Shown here: one piece after another, positions 23,755-34,137 of the stretch
Position numbering within the stretch: position 1 is the first letter of the stretch
Layout of the letters: the number at the start of each line of letters is the position of its first letter
Assembly: GCA_017311315.1 (NCBI GenBank)
Contig: CM029664.1
Location: forward strand, 37,551,939 to 37,615,938
Origin: Dendrocalamus latiflorus
Taxonomy: Eukaryota; Streptophyta; Magnoliopsida; Poales; Poaceae
Length of the DNA stretch: 64,000 nt
Reading direction: 5' to 3'
The notes under the pieces: model-generated
What the model saw: only the letters and a program-made list of their open reading frames with translations
The model's database searches: none
What the model was told of the DNA's origin: nothing
Made by a program: the position numbers and the translations under genes

Positions 23755-26700
23755 ATGGCGGCAAGCTTCGCCAACCATAACCCCAACAAGTCCCTCGAGG
23801 TGCGTGCGCGTGCCCACTGCTAACTGCCCGTCGCCTAAACGGCTAAAACCTTCTCGGTGGGTCGAATTAGATTGGGGATTGCTTTCGTTCTCTGCAGGTG
23901 AATCCTTCGCCCGGGGACTCGGTGTCCAGCCTCAGCTTCAGCCCCAGGGCGAACCACCTCGTCGCCACCTCCTGGGACAACCAGGCGAGCCTGCCGCCGT
24001 CGCCCGAGGCTTATTTACTGCAGAGAATTCGTTTTTGTTTGGGTGAATCAGTGGGCGACATACTAAGGTGCGGTTGGCCTGTTCGCTTGTGGATGCAGGT
24101 TCGGTGCTGGGAGGTCCAGCCTGGCGGCCAATGCCAAGCGAAGGCATCGATTTCGCACGATCAGCCGGTATTTTGGTTCTTATCATTTGCTTCCATTAGG
24201 GATGTACAACTCTTCGGTTTGGGCCTTGGTGGGACTGCTAGATCGCTCTGGCCTTGCCTGCATTATGTGATAATGTGACCTCTAGGTTGGGTTGTTTGGT
24301 GTAGGTGCTGTGCTCGGTGTGGAAGGATGATGGGACGACTGTTTTCTCGGGAGGTTGTGATAAACAGGTTAAGATGTGGCCGTTGCTGTCTGGTGGGCAG
24401 CCCACGGCCTTCTCAGGGCATGAGGCGCCGGTCAAAGAACTCGCCTGGATACCACAGATGAATCTTCTTGTCAGTGGGAGCTGGGATAAGACCTTGAGGT
24501 GAGGAAATTTGCACAAACAACAAATTACATTAAATTCCTTTAGAATTAGCTGGTACATTAATGTTTGGTGCTGTCCAATGTTTTATTGCTTGTGATATAT
24601 TCATAACAGGGGAGCACTGATGCAGTGTCCACTTAGATAATCTCTACTTTCTAGAGAACCCTGCGACATTATCTTCAAGCACCACAAACTTTGTTCCCCT
24701 AAATCCCTAATGCTTAACATACAAATAGAAATAACCTAGAAATCAATTTTTGATTGCCACAGTGTCTAACCAATTTTTTCCAACCTTCTTCTATGCATTA
24801 AGGTACTGGGACATTCGACAACCTCAGCCAGCGCATGTTCAGCAACTTCCTGAGCGCTGCTATGCTCTCTCACTTAGTTATCCTCTCATGGTGGTTGGCA
24901 CTGCTGATCGCAACGTAATAGTCTTCAATCTGCAGAATCCACAGGTAACTTATATATCTTTCATGATGCTATAGATGGTTTAGCTTGTATTCTGGTTATG
25001 TACACGGATGCAGTGGAGATGTACACAGTTTATTTTTTATGTAGTGTTTACACATATTCTGTTTTCTAACTAACTGCTAGCTACTATAATTTAATTTCCA
25101 CGCAGGCACTTTGTGACTTTTTTCTAAGTCTACTCTTGGCCTTTTCTTTTAGTGTTATTACAAATTACATGACAATGACATTGTCTCATTAAAGTATTCT
25201 TACCCTAGTGAGCAAATTTTCAATATAACCATTGCCCCTTGCATTCAGTGCCTCAATTCAGTTCATTTTTTGATGAGTCAAGTGTTTTCAGTGGTTCTGT
25301 CTCAAAAAAAAAAAGTTCTTGGTGGTATGTGAAATGGATTGATCAAATAGTTTGCCTCTCTTACTTGCTGAAAGATTTGAGAATTTGAAACTGCGATACA
25401 CCCTATCATGGTTTAGAACTTCTCAATCATGTAGGTGTTAGGTTTCTCATTCCTCATGCGATGAATATTTTTAGTTGGAGTAAAAGGTATGGAAGGTGAA
25501 AAATTAACAAGGACATGAAATGTTTTTCTTTTACTTTTAGAGTGTAAAATATAAGCAATGAATTGCTGTCGCTTTTGTCTGATACAATAGAATTTCCATG
25601 TGTTTATCGCTGCAATAATGTACATATATATATATATCTCACATGGTCAAACTGTTATTTGCATATTTGACATTCTCATTACTTTGTAACAGGCTGAATT
25701 CAAGAGAATTGTGTCACCTTTGAAACTCCAGACAAGGTGTCTTGCTGCATTTCCTGATCAACAAGGGTTTTTGGTAATGGCACCTTTTCTGTTTGATCCA
25801 AATGTGTGATCCTATTTGCTCGTCTTTTCCAATGACTTTAGCTCTTCCATTTACATCATCTCTGTGGTTAACTAGTACATACAACTACCTTCTGTCCTGA
25901 GCAAAACAAACAAAGGCCTAACTTGGTGTTGTGCGCCTAACTAACACATGAAAAGAAACTCTTAACCTTAGAATTGATAGCCTCTAAAATGAAGTGGTCC
26001 TAAATTTAAAACAATATTTAGTGAGTATTATTGTTACATAAAACAAGTAAATGGAGCAAGTATATCCCCATGTACTTATTGGAACTTGGAAGTATTGTGA
26101 TTGCTGTGTTAATTTTGCTATATCATCACTCAATTTTTCTCTGGTACAATGGTATATTTGTAAAATCAACACTTTTAGAATTGTTTAAGTCTTTTAAGAC
26201 AAACTGAACTTGCAATGAGAAATTCTGCTAATTTATCGTGGCATGTATGTTCTATTATTCTTGGTGAAACCATTTCTCCCTATGTGTCAATAGTCCATAG
26301 AATTTATTGACCTTAGTCCGTTGTACGCTTTATTCCTCATTCTTGTTCATTTGATACCCGTTGTCAACTGCTTTTCTTTTGTGCTTTAGTTTGGCATCCT
26401 TGTTTGAAGCCATTACATTAGTCTTTTTGTGGTAGCAGATAAAACTTCAGTTATTTCTATTTTTCTAAAAAAACTTTTGATTAACCTATAACTTATTTTG
26501 AAGGTTGGATCGATAGAAGGACGAGTTGGCGTTCATCATGTGGATGACTCTCAGCAAAACAAAAACTTTACATTCAAATGTCATCGTGATGCCAATGATA
26601 TATACTCTGTTAACTCATTGAACTTTCATCCAGTAAGATCCTTTCTTCTATAATGTTTTGGTCTAGCTGCTCCCTGAGATTGTAGGAAAATTCTTTGAGA

Positions 26701-29142
26701 CCCTCAGATTGAAGGCATCAAATGTTTAATTTTTCAAATTTGTAGAAGGAAATTGCTTAGTTTCGTCTTGGATGCCCATTCAATTCTAATATCTGATTAC
26801 TTGCCAATTGGCTTAGAATCAATGATTATCAGAAACTGTCTTCAACTAAGCAAGTCGTGGTATGCATTCCATCCAGGTGCACCATACATTTGCCACTGCA
26901 GGCTCTGATGGAGGTTTCAACTTTTGGGACAAGGACAGTAAACAAAGATTGAAGGTCCATTTTCCTCTTTGATTCATTGAAGATGTTTCTCCCATTCTCC
27001 ACTGGTGCACAATAGTTATTGCCATGCTTTTAACATATATTTCAACACAATTCATTATGTGAAACTGAGTAAGAAAAATTTGTAGTGCAATAGCTGCACA
27101 TCATTGATATTGTTCTTTGTGAACCAGTAATACCTTAGTGATGTCTTTATGCTGCCAATTCTATAGTTGAAAAGTCAGATTGATCTCAACAAGAAACCTT
27201 AGCGTGGAAAACACAAAATATGTTGAAGTTGTACACAACTCAAGTTCTCTGTTGGTCAACTGTGAAACTGCTCATGCCTGTTAAAGATACTTCATTTTCT
27301 TATGAGAAAGAAATTAGTAAACCCTTCACTGAGAGTGCTAATCTGCTATGCTATATCTGTGTGCTTAGTTTATGCCTTGTTTGGTGTCAAAGAATTGTCG
27401 TAAAGTTATATGTTTGTTGTTATCAAATCCATACAATGCTTATTTACGAACAGGGAAAATTGTGCTCAGTATGTACCTCTGATATGTCAATTTTCTTTTA
27501 CAGGCTTTTAGTAAGTGTACATCACCCATCACATGCAGTACATTCAATCAGGATGGTTCAATATTTGCTTATGCGGTAGGTCATCTCTTGCTGTGGCTAT
27601 CTGCACCAGAATAAGTTGTTAGATATGAACGGCTGCTTTTGATTTTTTTTACTAGATTTATTTGCTCTAGATTTTCATTCACTTCAGTAGGTAACATTCA
27701 ACAAGCTGTAGCCAAGAGGGAGGGAGGGATACCTAAAATTTTAGTGTTTAACACATGTGATACTACTTTGAATGGTTTCTGTCCCAATCATTTACTGCTA
27801 TGGATACATCAGGGAGGGAGGGAAACCTAATCACTTGGCGCTAGTATCTGTTGTGGTTACGAACCAAACAGTAGAAAAGGAGGGGCCTTCGGGCATCTCT
27901 CCGCAATGAGAAGGGTCGAAGCCAGGTACTCGGAAAGGGGAAGCGGTCTTGATATGAGTAAATGTGTCTTCTTTCACAATGGTACCCCTAAAAAGGCTCT
28001 ACCATCATAGGGGCTTCGCGGTCTTTGCATCCTTCTGCGTGTAGCTTTGGTGCATGATGGGCCTTCATGGGACTCATCCACCATGTCTTCTTTCTGGTCC
28101 ACAGGTAGCTATGACACTCCTTTGGCCCGTACGAGGTGGAGCTAGGGCGAAGCCCCTTGCTGGGATTGAGGTATCAGGCCTCACGGCAAGGGTAACCTTG
28201 TGCTGACTTTCCTGACCCTCTTCCCGTGTGAGGGGGTCTTGTTGTATTCTTCGGTCGGGTTTGTTGTGCCGACCTTCTTTTACCATTCACTCTGTGCGAG
28301 GGGGTAATTTTCACCCTTTGACTGGGTCGAGGGGGTGCTCTTACTTGGTGGCTTCGCTAGGTCGGTGGGGCCGTCCCTACGACAGTATCAACAAATCATA
28401 CATGGTTTGCATTCTTCAAATTATTAGTCCGAAAAGTCATGCACTTTTTTGTGTTTCCTCTTGCTGAGACATGTGCACTGAAAAGTCCAAATTTCTGATG
28501 TTACCTAAATTGGTTAGGTATCCTATGATTGGAGCAGGGGTGCTGAGAAGCATAATCCTTCTACTGCAAAGACAAATATCTTTCTACATAGTGTCCAGGT
28601 CTGTGCTCTTTTCCTAAATGTGGTAGCATATTCAGGTGTTTGATTGATTTCAAAAATGCTCACACAGATATAATAAACTTGGACAATATCTTTCAGTTCT
28701 CTCTGCATTTTTTTATCTAACAAGTTGCAAAGAACTGCTTTGCTTTTAATATGGGCTAGCTACAATTGGTTGAATTGAACTGCCTACATATTAATTCAAT
28801 TTAAAGGATGGATTTGCTATTCGTGAGTCACCTGATTTTTTTTTTTGTTAAAAGTCAATTTTCTTAGTCTTTGGATTAGCTTTGAGATATGTGTGTGTTT
28901 GATTCTAGATTGATCAAGTGGTTAAAAAATGTGACTTATAATTAAGAAAGTATAGGTCACCTTAGAAATGCAGCTCCAAAAAAATAGAGATCCTCTTTAA
29001 AAGATGACTGTCCTTGTCGCCGTTTCCTTGGATGATGCCAGATATCTTTTGTCTGGTCCTTTTCTGATAATTGCTCTTTTGTCATTGTTTTTGTGCATAG
29101 GAATCTGAGGTCAAAGGAAAGCCCCGCGTTGGAAAGAAGTAG
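23755..29142 (+). CDS. RAE1: RAE1/Gle2 WD40 mRNA-export factor, 11 coding exons
   Basis: Coding exons: 23755-23799, 23898-23984, 24099-24167, 24305-24498, 24803-24944, 25693-25773, 26504-26632, 26877-26954, 27504-27575, 28518-28598, 29101-29142. They total 1020 nt, 339 residues plus stop, close to other plant RAE1 proteins. The product is a WD40 beta-propeller with family stretches such as ATSWDNQVRCWEV, FSGGCDKQVKMWPL, LVSGSWDKTLRYWD, FATAGSDGGFNFWDKD and the C-terminal GKPRVGKK. RAE1 binds the nucleoporin Nup98 GLEBS motif at the nuclear pore, helps mRNA export and has a mitotic spindle role. Introns are GT-AG except intron 2, whose donor is GC (CAG|GCGAGC). A CT-rich leader (23690-23740) precedes the ATG. 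Transposons lie at both ends and in intron 9, but the frame is intact, so the gene is probably functional. Confidence 0.96.
27849..28384. mobile_element. Solo LTR in RAE1 intron 9
   Basis: 536 bp starting TGTTGTGGTTACGAACC and ending CGTCCCTACGACA, with a perfect 5-bp duplication GTATC (27844-27848 and 28385-28389). TG...CA ends and duplication length identify an LTR; no internal domain is present. It is GC-richer than the intron around it, lengthening intron 9 to 942 bp. The family was not recognised. Confidence 0.88.
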
Positions 29143-29345
29143 ACTTGGTAATGACTAGTTGAAGATTGGTGGTCGTAACCTGATAATGAATCGCTCAGTG
29201 ATGCTAATTACTCGCACGAGTGTTCATCTCCTGACTCTTCAGGGCATTTCTTCATCCATGAGACTGTATGCACATGTTTTATTAAAAAAAGTTGCATTTG
29301 CCTCATGTAATGTTCTATGTCGCGCGGGCTACGTATATCATTTCA

Positions 29346-29560
29346 GATTTTTTTTACAAATAATCTATTTTTATTCGAAATTACATGAATATACCCACGG
29401 CAAAAAAATTTACATAAATAGGCTTCAGTCACCCAATAGGCAGGCGACTCGAGCCAATCGTCCAACCGAGAGGCGACACGTGGGCAATTTGGGAACAGTT
29501 GGACAAGTTATTGCTGTCGCCCCAGCGTTGGGCGACTAGGTAGCGCGCTTGGCCACCGCC
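29346..29560. repeat. MULE left terminal inverted repeat
   Basis: The outer 60 bp match the reverse complement of 33232-33291; the inner part carries several imperfect CAGTCGCCCAAT / GGCGACT motifs. The extreme left end seems to lack about six bases present at the right end. Confidence 0.75.
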
Positions 29561-29587
29561 GCCCTTCCTCATTCGATCCAGTTGCTC

Positions 29588-29715
29588 GGCGCCGAGAGAA
29601 GAAAAGAGAGGTGAAGAGGAGAGAAAGGAGAAGAGAAGAGGAAGGAGGGGAAGAAGAGGAGAGGGAGAGGAGAGGAGAGGGAGGAAGGAGGAGTGGGAGG
29701 AGAGAAGAGGAATAA
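29588..29715 (+). repeat. Purine (GA)-rich tract inside MULE left end
   Basis: About 125 bases almost purely A and G in runs of GAGAGG/GAAGAGG. A matching CT-rich tract lies at the same place in the second MULE copy (about 54535-54615), on the opposite strand as that copy is inverted. Confidence 0.8.
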
Positions 29716-30323
29716 TCAGATCCAGGAATTTTTTTTTTGGTATATTGTATTTGCAGTATTTTTTTTATCAAATGTTAGTGTTAATACAAACTGTAGTGTA
29801 GAAAATTTAGTACGATTTTTAGTATAGAAAATTTTTAGTATAAAATTTTAGTACAATTTTTAATATAGAAAATGTAGTTAACGTAGTTATAGGAAATTAG
29901 TAGGCGTAAAAATGGAGATGAGAGGAAGAAGCAACCGTATGTGTATATGTAGATAGAAATAGTTAAATATTTGTTATACAAAATTTATTAAATATGTAGT
30001 TTTAAAAAATTAACAACCGTAGAAGCGTGTAGTTATGTATAATTTAGGGAATATAGTTTTAGAAAATTAGCATCAGTCGGAAATCTGCATACGCACAAAA
30101 TTGCAGTTGTAGAAAATTCAGTCACCGTAATGTACGAATTAATCGTCCGTTGGAATTTATATGTATTAAAAAAATCAATAAATATTTATGGTAGAATTTA
30201 ATTAATTCGTATGTAGGAAGTTCATAGTACGAAGTTATTGTAGTGGGTTACGACATGCGAACGATCGGCGATACTATTGTCGGTACTTTGGTATTGTGCG
30301 ATACTATTTAACATGTCGCAAAA

Positions 30324-31364
30324 TTGAAACATATATGCAGGCCGACATTAGCAATGACAATAGCTACTACACTAAGAGTGCATTATGGTGCTGGAACCGT
30401 TCGTGAAGATCTGAATGGTGTGAATTTGAGCGGTTTTCCACAAATCACTTTAGTACATCCGAATGGCGAGAATGCTCGGATCTCAAATGTGATGCATTGG
30501 CTGACCTGGAGTTTTTCGTTGGACCCCAAGGTGTGCAGCGTCGTCGTGCAAGGGCTTTGGAGCCGGTCTCCCACGGACATCGGATGGGAGTTGAGGACAT
30601 TGCTGCGCACTGCTGTGTGGAAGGGATTTGTGCAAGGGTGCCGGCGCCGTGGATACGAGTGCGTCCTGCTTGTGCAACCGTGCTCATTAAAAGCTGTGCA
30701 AGGTCATGCGTTCGCCCTTGCTCCGGGATGTGCTAGCAGCTTGAGCAGGCCGCATGTTGGCGAAGATGATCAAGTTGCTCATGATTAAGCCGATGCGGTA
30801 CATGGAGGAGAGGTATAATGGTCAAGCTATAGAGAGGGAGCAGGACAAGCTGATGAAGGGGAGCATATTGAGTACGTCGTGCAGCAGATGGACAGTGATG
30901 ACCAGAGGGTATGGGCTGAAGAGGAAGCTATACAGGATGACGACGAGGGTAGTTCGAATGAGGATGAAGCTCCTATCCCACAAGAATGGAACCGGTTTAA
31001 TGCTGAGGGTGTTTCCGCACATGATGAGCATGAATCAGCGTGGGAGTATCATGAGACAGAGATTCGGTCGCATTTTATGTTTGCTAACAAGGCAGCGCTG
31101 CAGGATGCCATCAAGCTGTGGGCCCTTTCAATGTAGCGGACTTTTTGGGTCGTGAAATCAAGCCAGGAGCAGTACACCGTGAAGTGCGAGCAGGCTGGCT
31201 ATCCTTGGAGGGTGCACACACATAGACCCAAGTATGAGACTCACTGGATTGCGTCGAAGGTGGAGCCTCACTCTTGCATTCTCAATAGTGTTTTGGCGAG
31301 GCAACGGAGGACGGCCAAGTGGGGCCGTATGGGAGGATGCGGACACGGAGACGGAGGGGGCTAG
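30324..31364 (+). pseudogene. MULE transposase, N-terminal and DNA-binding region only
   Basis: One frame with stops at 30786-30788 and 31134-31136. The first part (LRVHYGAGTVREDLNGVNLS...ISNVMHWLTW) matches the usual N-terminal region of plant MULE transposases. After an acidic stretch comes a MuDR-type DNA-binding domain (PF03108-like): FANKAALQDAIKLWALS, a TAG stop, then YTVKCEQAGYPWRVH and HWIASKVEPHSC. The zinc SWIM and the catalytic DDE parts are absent; the sequence passes from the DNA-binding domain straight into non-coding DNA. The TAG at 31134 sits where glutamine is usual, so a C-to-T change is likely. Confidence 0.82.
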
Positions 31365-31738
31365 GGTAGCGACGAAGGGGGTGCTGGGGATGTTGGGGGA
31401 TGGTAGTGCTCACTGTACACTATATGTTCATATACTGCTTACGTTTGTTATTTACGCAGTTAACTTTTACTTGTACGGTGCCGAGCTTACTTCTACTTCT
31501 CCTTACCTTCTTGACGCGCACAGCAAACGAATAGTGAACTACACTGATGGCAACCGCAGCAACGCACGAACCATTGAATTACACGCTTAACAACATTGAA
31601 AATTATTTTGAACAAGAGTGCTGAGTACACCGGTACAACTGTACGTATCGTTGTCTATATGTCGAACGAGCCTCGTGGCACCCACATGGAGTATTGCTGA
31701 GGGGGCCGTCTCGGACGTGGTTGGTCATCGTTGTAGTG

Positions 31739-32268
31739 TCAAGCACATGTGCAACTAGGGTTCGCGTAGCAGCATGAAGGGTCGTACGAACTTGCTATGT
31801 TGATGACCTCCTCGTTGCCCCTCTCGCGCTCCACCTGCTGACGGAGGTCATCGTTCTGCTCTTCAAGACTCTCAATGCGTGCCTCCAAATCAAAGATTCT
31901 CTCCCACAACGTATGCACATACGTCAAAATATACCGTTCGTGGGGAGGATCGATCCATCGCACGAAGTCACATTTATCCACCTGCTACAATCAAACATTA
32001 ACATCGAAGCTATATTACTTGTACAACAAAATAGACGAGTGCGAACTTGTACCCCAGAGTATAGGCACCGAAAGAAACGTCGATCACCATCTGCATGGCC
32101 TTCTGCCACCTGCACCACTGCGTCCTGCATGTGTTTGCATTTCGGCCACACTGGCTGAGCACACCTACTTGGCAACAAGCGGTACGTAGGGCCGAAGTCC
32201 TCCTTCCTTTCGAGTGGAAGGTCCTCCTTTGGTGACCCATGTTCGAGTGGTCCCTCAGCATCTGTCAT
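31739..32268 (-). CDS. GRF zinc-finger plus coiled-coil protein carried by the MULE
   Basis: Two exons on the minus strand: 32268-32053 (ATG at 32268) and 31981-31739, with a 71-bp intron having GT-AG ends (GGG|GTACAAG and GTAGCAG|GTGG). The joined product is 152 residues. Exon 1 ends and exon 2 begins inside a GRF-type zinc finger: a cysteine pair near CKHMQ, then GDRRFFRC, then KCDFVRWID, matching the C..C(H)..RxFyxC..CxFFxWxD pattern. A C-terminal helix of about 40 residues (LWERIFDLEARIESLEEQND) is a predicted coiled coil. GRF fingers bind nucleic acid. The frame is intact, unlike the transposase. It is transcribed from the right TIR towards the transposase, the position of mudrB in MuDR, but it is not related to it in any way I can see. 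The function for the element is inferred only. Confidence 0.72.
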
Positions 32269-32344
32269 GATGGCTTACTCTACGACGGAGAAGATAGTTC
32301 TTCCAACCAGCACCACCTTGTCATTTCATTATATAGCGTAACTT

Positions 32345-32860
32345 CGGGCCATATTTGCTCGGTGACATGACATGACAACCTAGTTTTGCGCAGTGAGAAG
32401 ACCGTGCACGCCAGCTTTGTGTAGTGAGAGGACCAGCTTTCTGAAGCTACATGACCGCACGGGCCAGCTTTCCGCAGCGACATGACTGCACGGGCCAGCT
32501 TTCTGCAGTGACATGACTGCACGGGCCAGCTTTCCTCAGTGACATTATATGACGACGCAGCCTTTCGCAGTGACAAGACAGCAAGGCCTAGCTTTGCGCA
32601 GTGAGAAGACCAAACGTGCCAGCTTTCCTCAGTGACATGATATAGCGACGTAGCTTTTCACAGTGACATGACAGCACGGCCCAGCTTTTCGCAGTGAGAA
32701 GATTGAACGTGCCAGCTTTCCTCAGTGACATGACATGATGATGCAACTTTTCGCAGTAACATGATAGCACGGCCCAGCTTTTCGCAGTGAGAAGACCGAA
32801 CGTGCCAGCTTTCCTCAGTGACATGACATGACGACGCAGCTTTTCGCAGTGACATGGCTC
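32345..32860. repeat. Tandem repeats upstream of the GRF gene
   Basis: Units of about 33-35 bp alternating between GTGCCAGCTTTCCTCAGTGA / CATGACATGA and GCAGCTTTTCGCAGTGA / CATGACAGCACGGCC, forming a higher-order period of about 120 bp at 32580-32855. They occupy the region between the right TIR and the GRF start codon, where its promoter and leader should be. Confidence 0.85.
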
Positions 32861-33104
32861 GTCTTTTTGCATTCAATGATTCACATAGCAAGTCATCTAA
32901 TAATATTAACATACCAGTTTTCTCCGTAAACAAATTCTCAGTAACATCAAAATATCACTTACCATCATATGTACCGATCGTTCTACGGTCAATCGTTTCT
33001 AAAAAAACTTTCCCAAAATTTGTTACGCACCTACAACATACAATGAACATAAACTTTTATGACATCTCCAGCATATTATTTTCTAGTTAAAAACTACAAA
33101 ATTC

Positions 33105-33291
33105 ACGGGGGACTGGTTGTAGTCGCTCGAGAGTAGGGCGACTGGACCTCTGTCGCCCCTGGTTGGGCGATTGGCTCCAGTCACCCCCCATTGGGCGACT
33201 GGAGCCTATTTTTGTAAAACAATTTCACCACGGGTATATTTTCTGTAATTTTGAATAAAAAATAGATGATTCGTACAAAAAATTCTATCAG
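33105..33291. repeat. MULE right terminal inverted repeat
   Basis: Includes GGTTGGGCGATTGGCTCCAG, CATTGGGCGACTGGAGCC and the outer GGGTATATTTTCTGTAATTT partner of the left end. It ends at the 9-bp duplication. Confidence 0.8.
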
Positions 33292-33327
33292 ATCATTTCA
33301 GCTGTTCTGGTCACTTATACTGTGGTC

Positions 33328-34083
33328 CAAGGTTCAAAAACCCACTACTGGGCTAAATCTCGGCCAGGGGCTGGCACCGATTACTGGCCAATAACCGAAA
33401 AAACCATCCAGTAATCAGGAAAAAAATTAGTCAAATTTCACCCATCAAAATTTGAATTTAAAACTGGTATCTAGAAAAACCGGTCAGTTACCGTCCAACA
33501 AACCGGAGAAAAACCGTTAAAAATTAAAAAAACTGCTAAAAAATCAGTTTTTAAAATTTGAAATTGAAAATTCTTAACACATTCATGGCAATATGCATCA
33601 CGCAAAATGCATCAAGTCAAGCATTCGAGGTGCATGCATCTTTCTAATATATTCTATTAGTGTTAAATAATGTAAACATCATTAGAGAAGCTAACTTTTA
33701 CATTCAAAAATTGAAAATTTCTAATACATTCATGGCAAAAAGCATGAAGTTAAGCACAGGAGGTGCTTGCATCTTCCTAATACATTTTATTTGTGTTAAA
33801 CAATATAAACATCATTAGGAAAACTAACTTTTACATTCAAAAATTGAAAATTCTTAATACATTCATGGCAAAAGGTATGAAGTCAAGCACGGAAGATGTA
33901 TGAATCTTCCTAATACATTCTATTAGTGTTAAATAATATAAACATCATTAAGGAAACTAACTTTTACATTCAAAATTTCAAATTTGAATTAAATAAAAAG
34001 CCGACGGTTTTTCTCCCGATTGGCACCAGTATAATCAGTTACCGGCGGTAACCAGCTGGTTACCGCTAGGATTTCGAACCTTG
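33328..34083. mobile_element. hAT-like non-autonomous element
   Basis: 756 bp starting CAAGGTTCAAAAACCC and ending GGATTTCGAACCTTG (inverted termini), flanked by CTGTGGTC and TTGTGGTA (6 of 8 bases identical), consistent with a decayed 8-bp hAT duplication. The arms contain ACCGG/CCGGT-rich motifs. The core holds a three-copy minisatellite. No coding capacity. Confidence 0.7.
33575..33985. repeat. Three-copy minisatellite, about 135-145 bp period
   Basis: Each copy contains AATACATTCATGGCAAAA, a variable GTCAAGCACGGAAGRTG part, TCTTCCTAATACATTCTATT, AGTGTTAAATAATATAAACA and CTAACTTTTACATTCAAAA. Copies differ by about a tenth of bases. Confidence 0.85.
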
Positions 34084-34137
34084 TTGTGGTAGGTTTTTTC
34101 TAGTTTTAAAGCGCATGGGTTTGCTTCGATTAGGCCA

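Larger units (their letters stand above)
29346..33291 (+). mobile_element. Mutator-like element (MULE) with two convergent genes
   Basis: 3946 bp flanked by a perfect 9-bp duplication ATCATTTCA (29337-29345 and 33292-33300), the Mutator hallmark. The termini are long inverted repeats: TACAAATAATCTATTTTTATTC on the left and its partner GAATAAAAAATAGATGATTCG on the right, followed on both sides by GTCGCCCAAC/GTTGGGCGAC-type motifs. Inside are a decayed transposase N-terminal region on the + strand and a spliced GRF zinc-finger gene on the - strand, convergent like mudrA and mudrB of maize MuDR. It begins 204 bp after the RAE1 stop codon. Confidence 0.9.

Noticed and set aside
27220..27580. 119-codon plus-strand frame in RAE1 intron 8 and exon 9
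   Set aside because: Out of frame with RAE1 and mostly intronic.
31881..32190. Plus-strand frames opposite the GRF gene
   Set aside because: Shadows; the minus-strand frame has the zinc-finger motif and good splice sites.
32280..32933. Antisense frames of 91-98 codons in the MULE repeats
   Set aside because: Their sequence is the repeat unit translated; no family resemblance.
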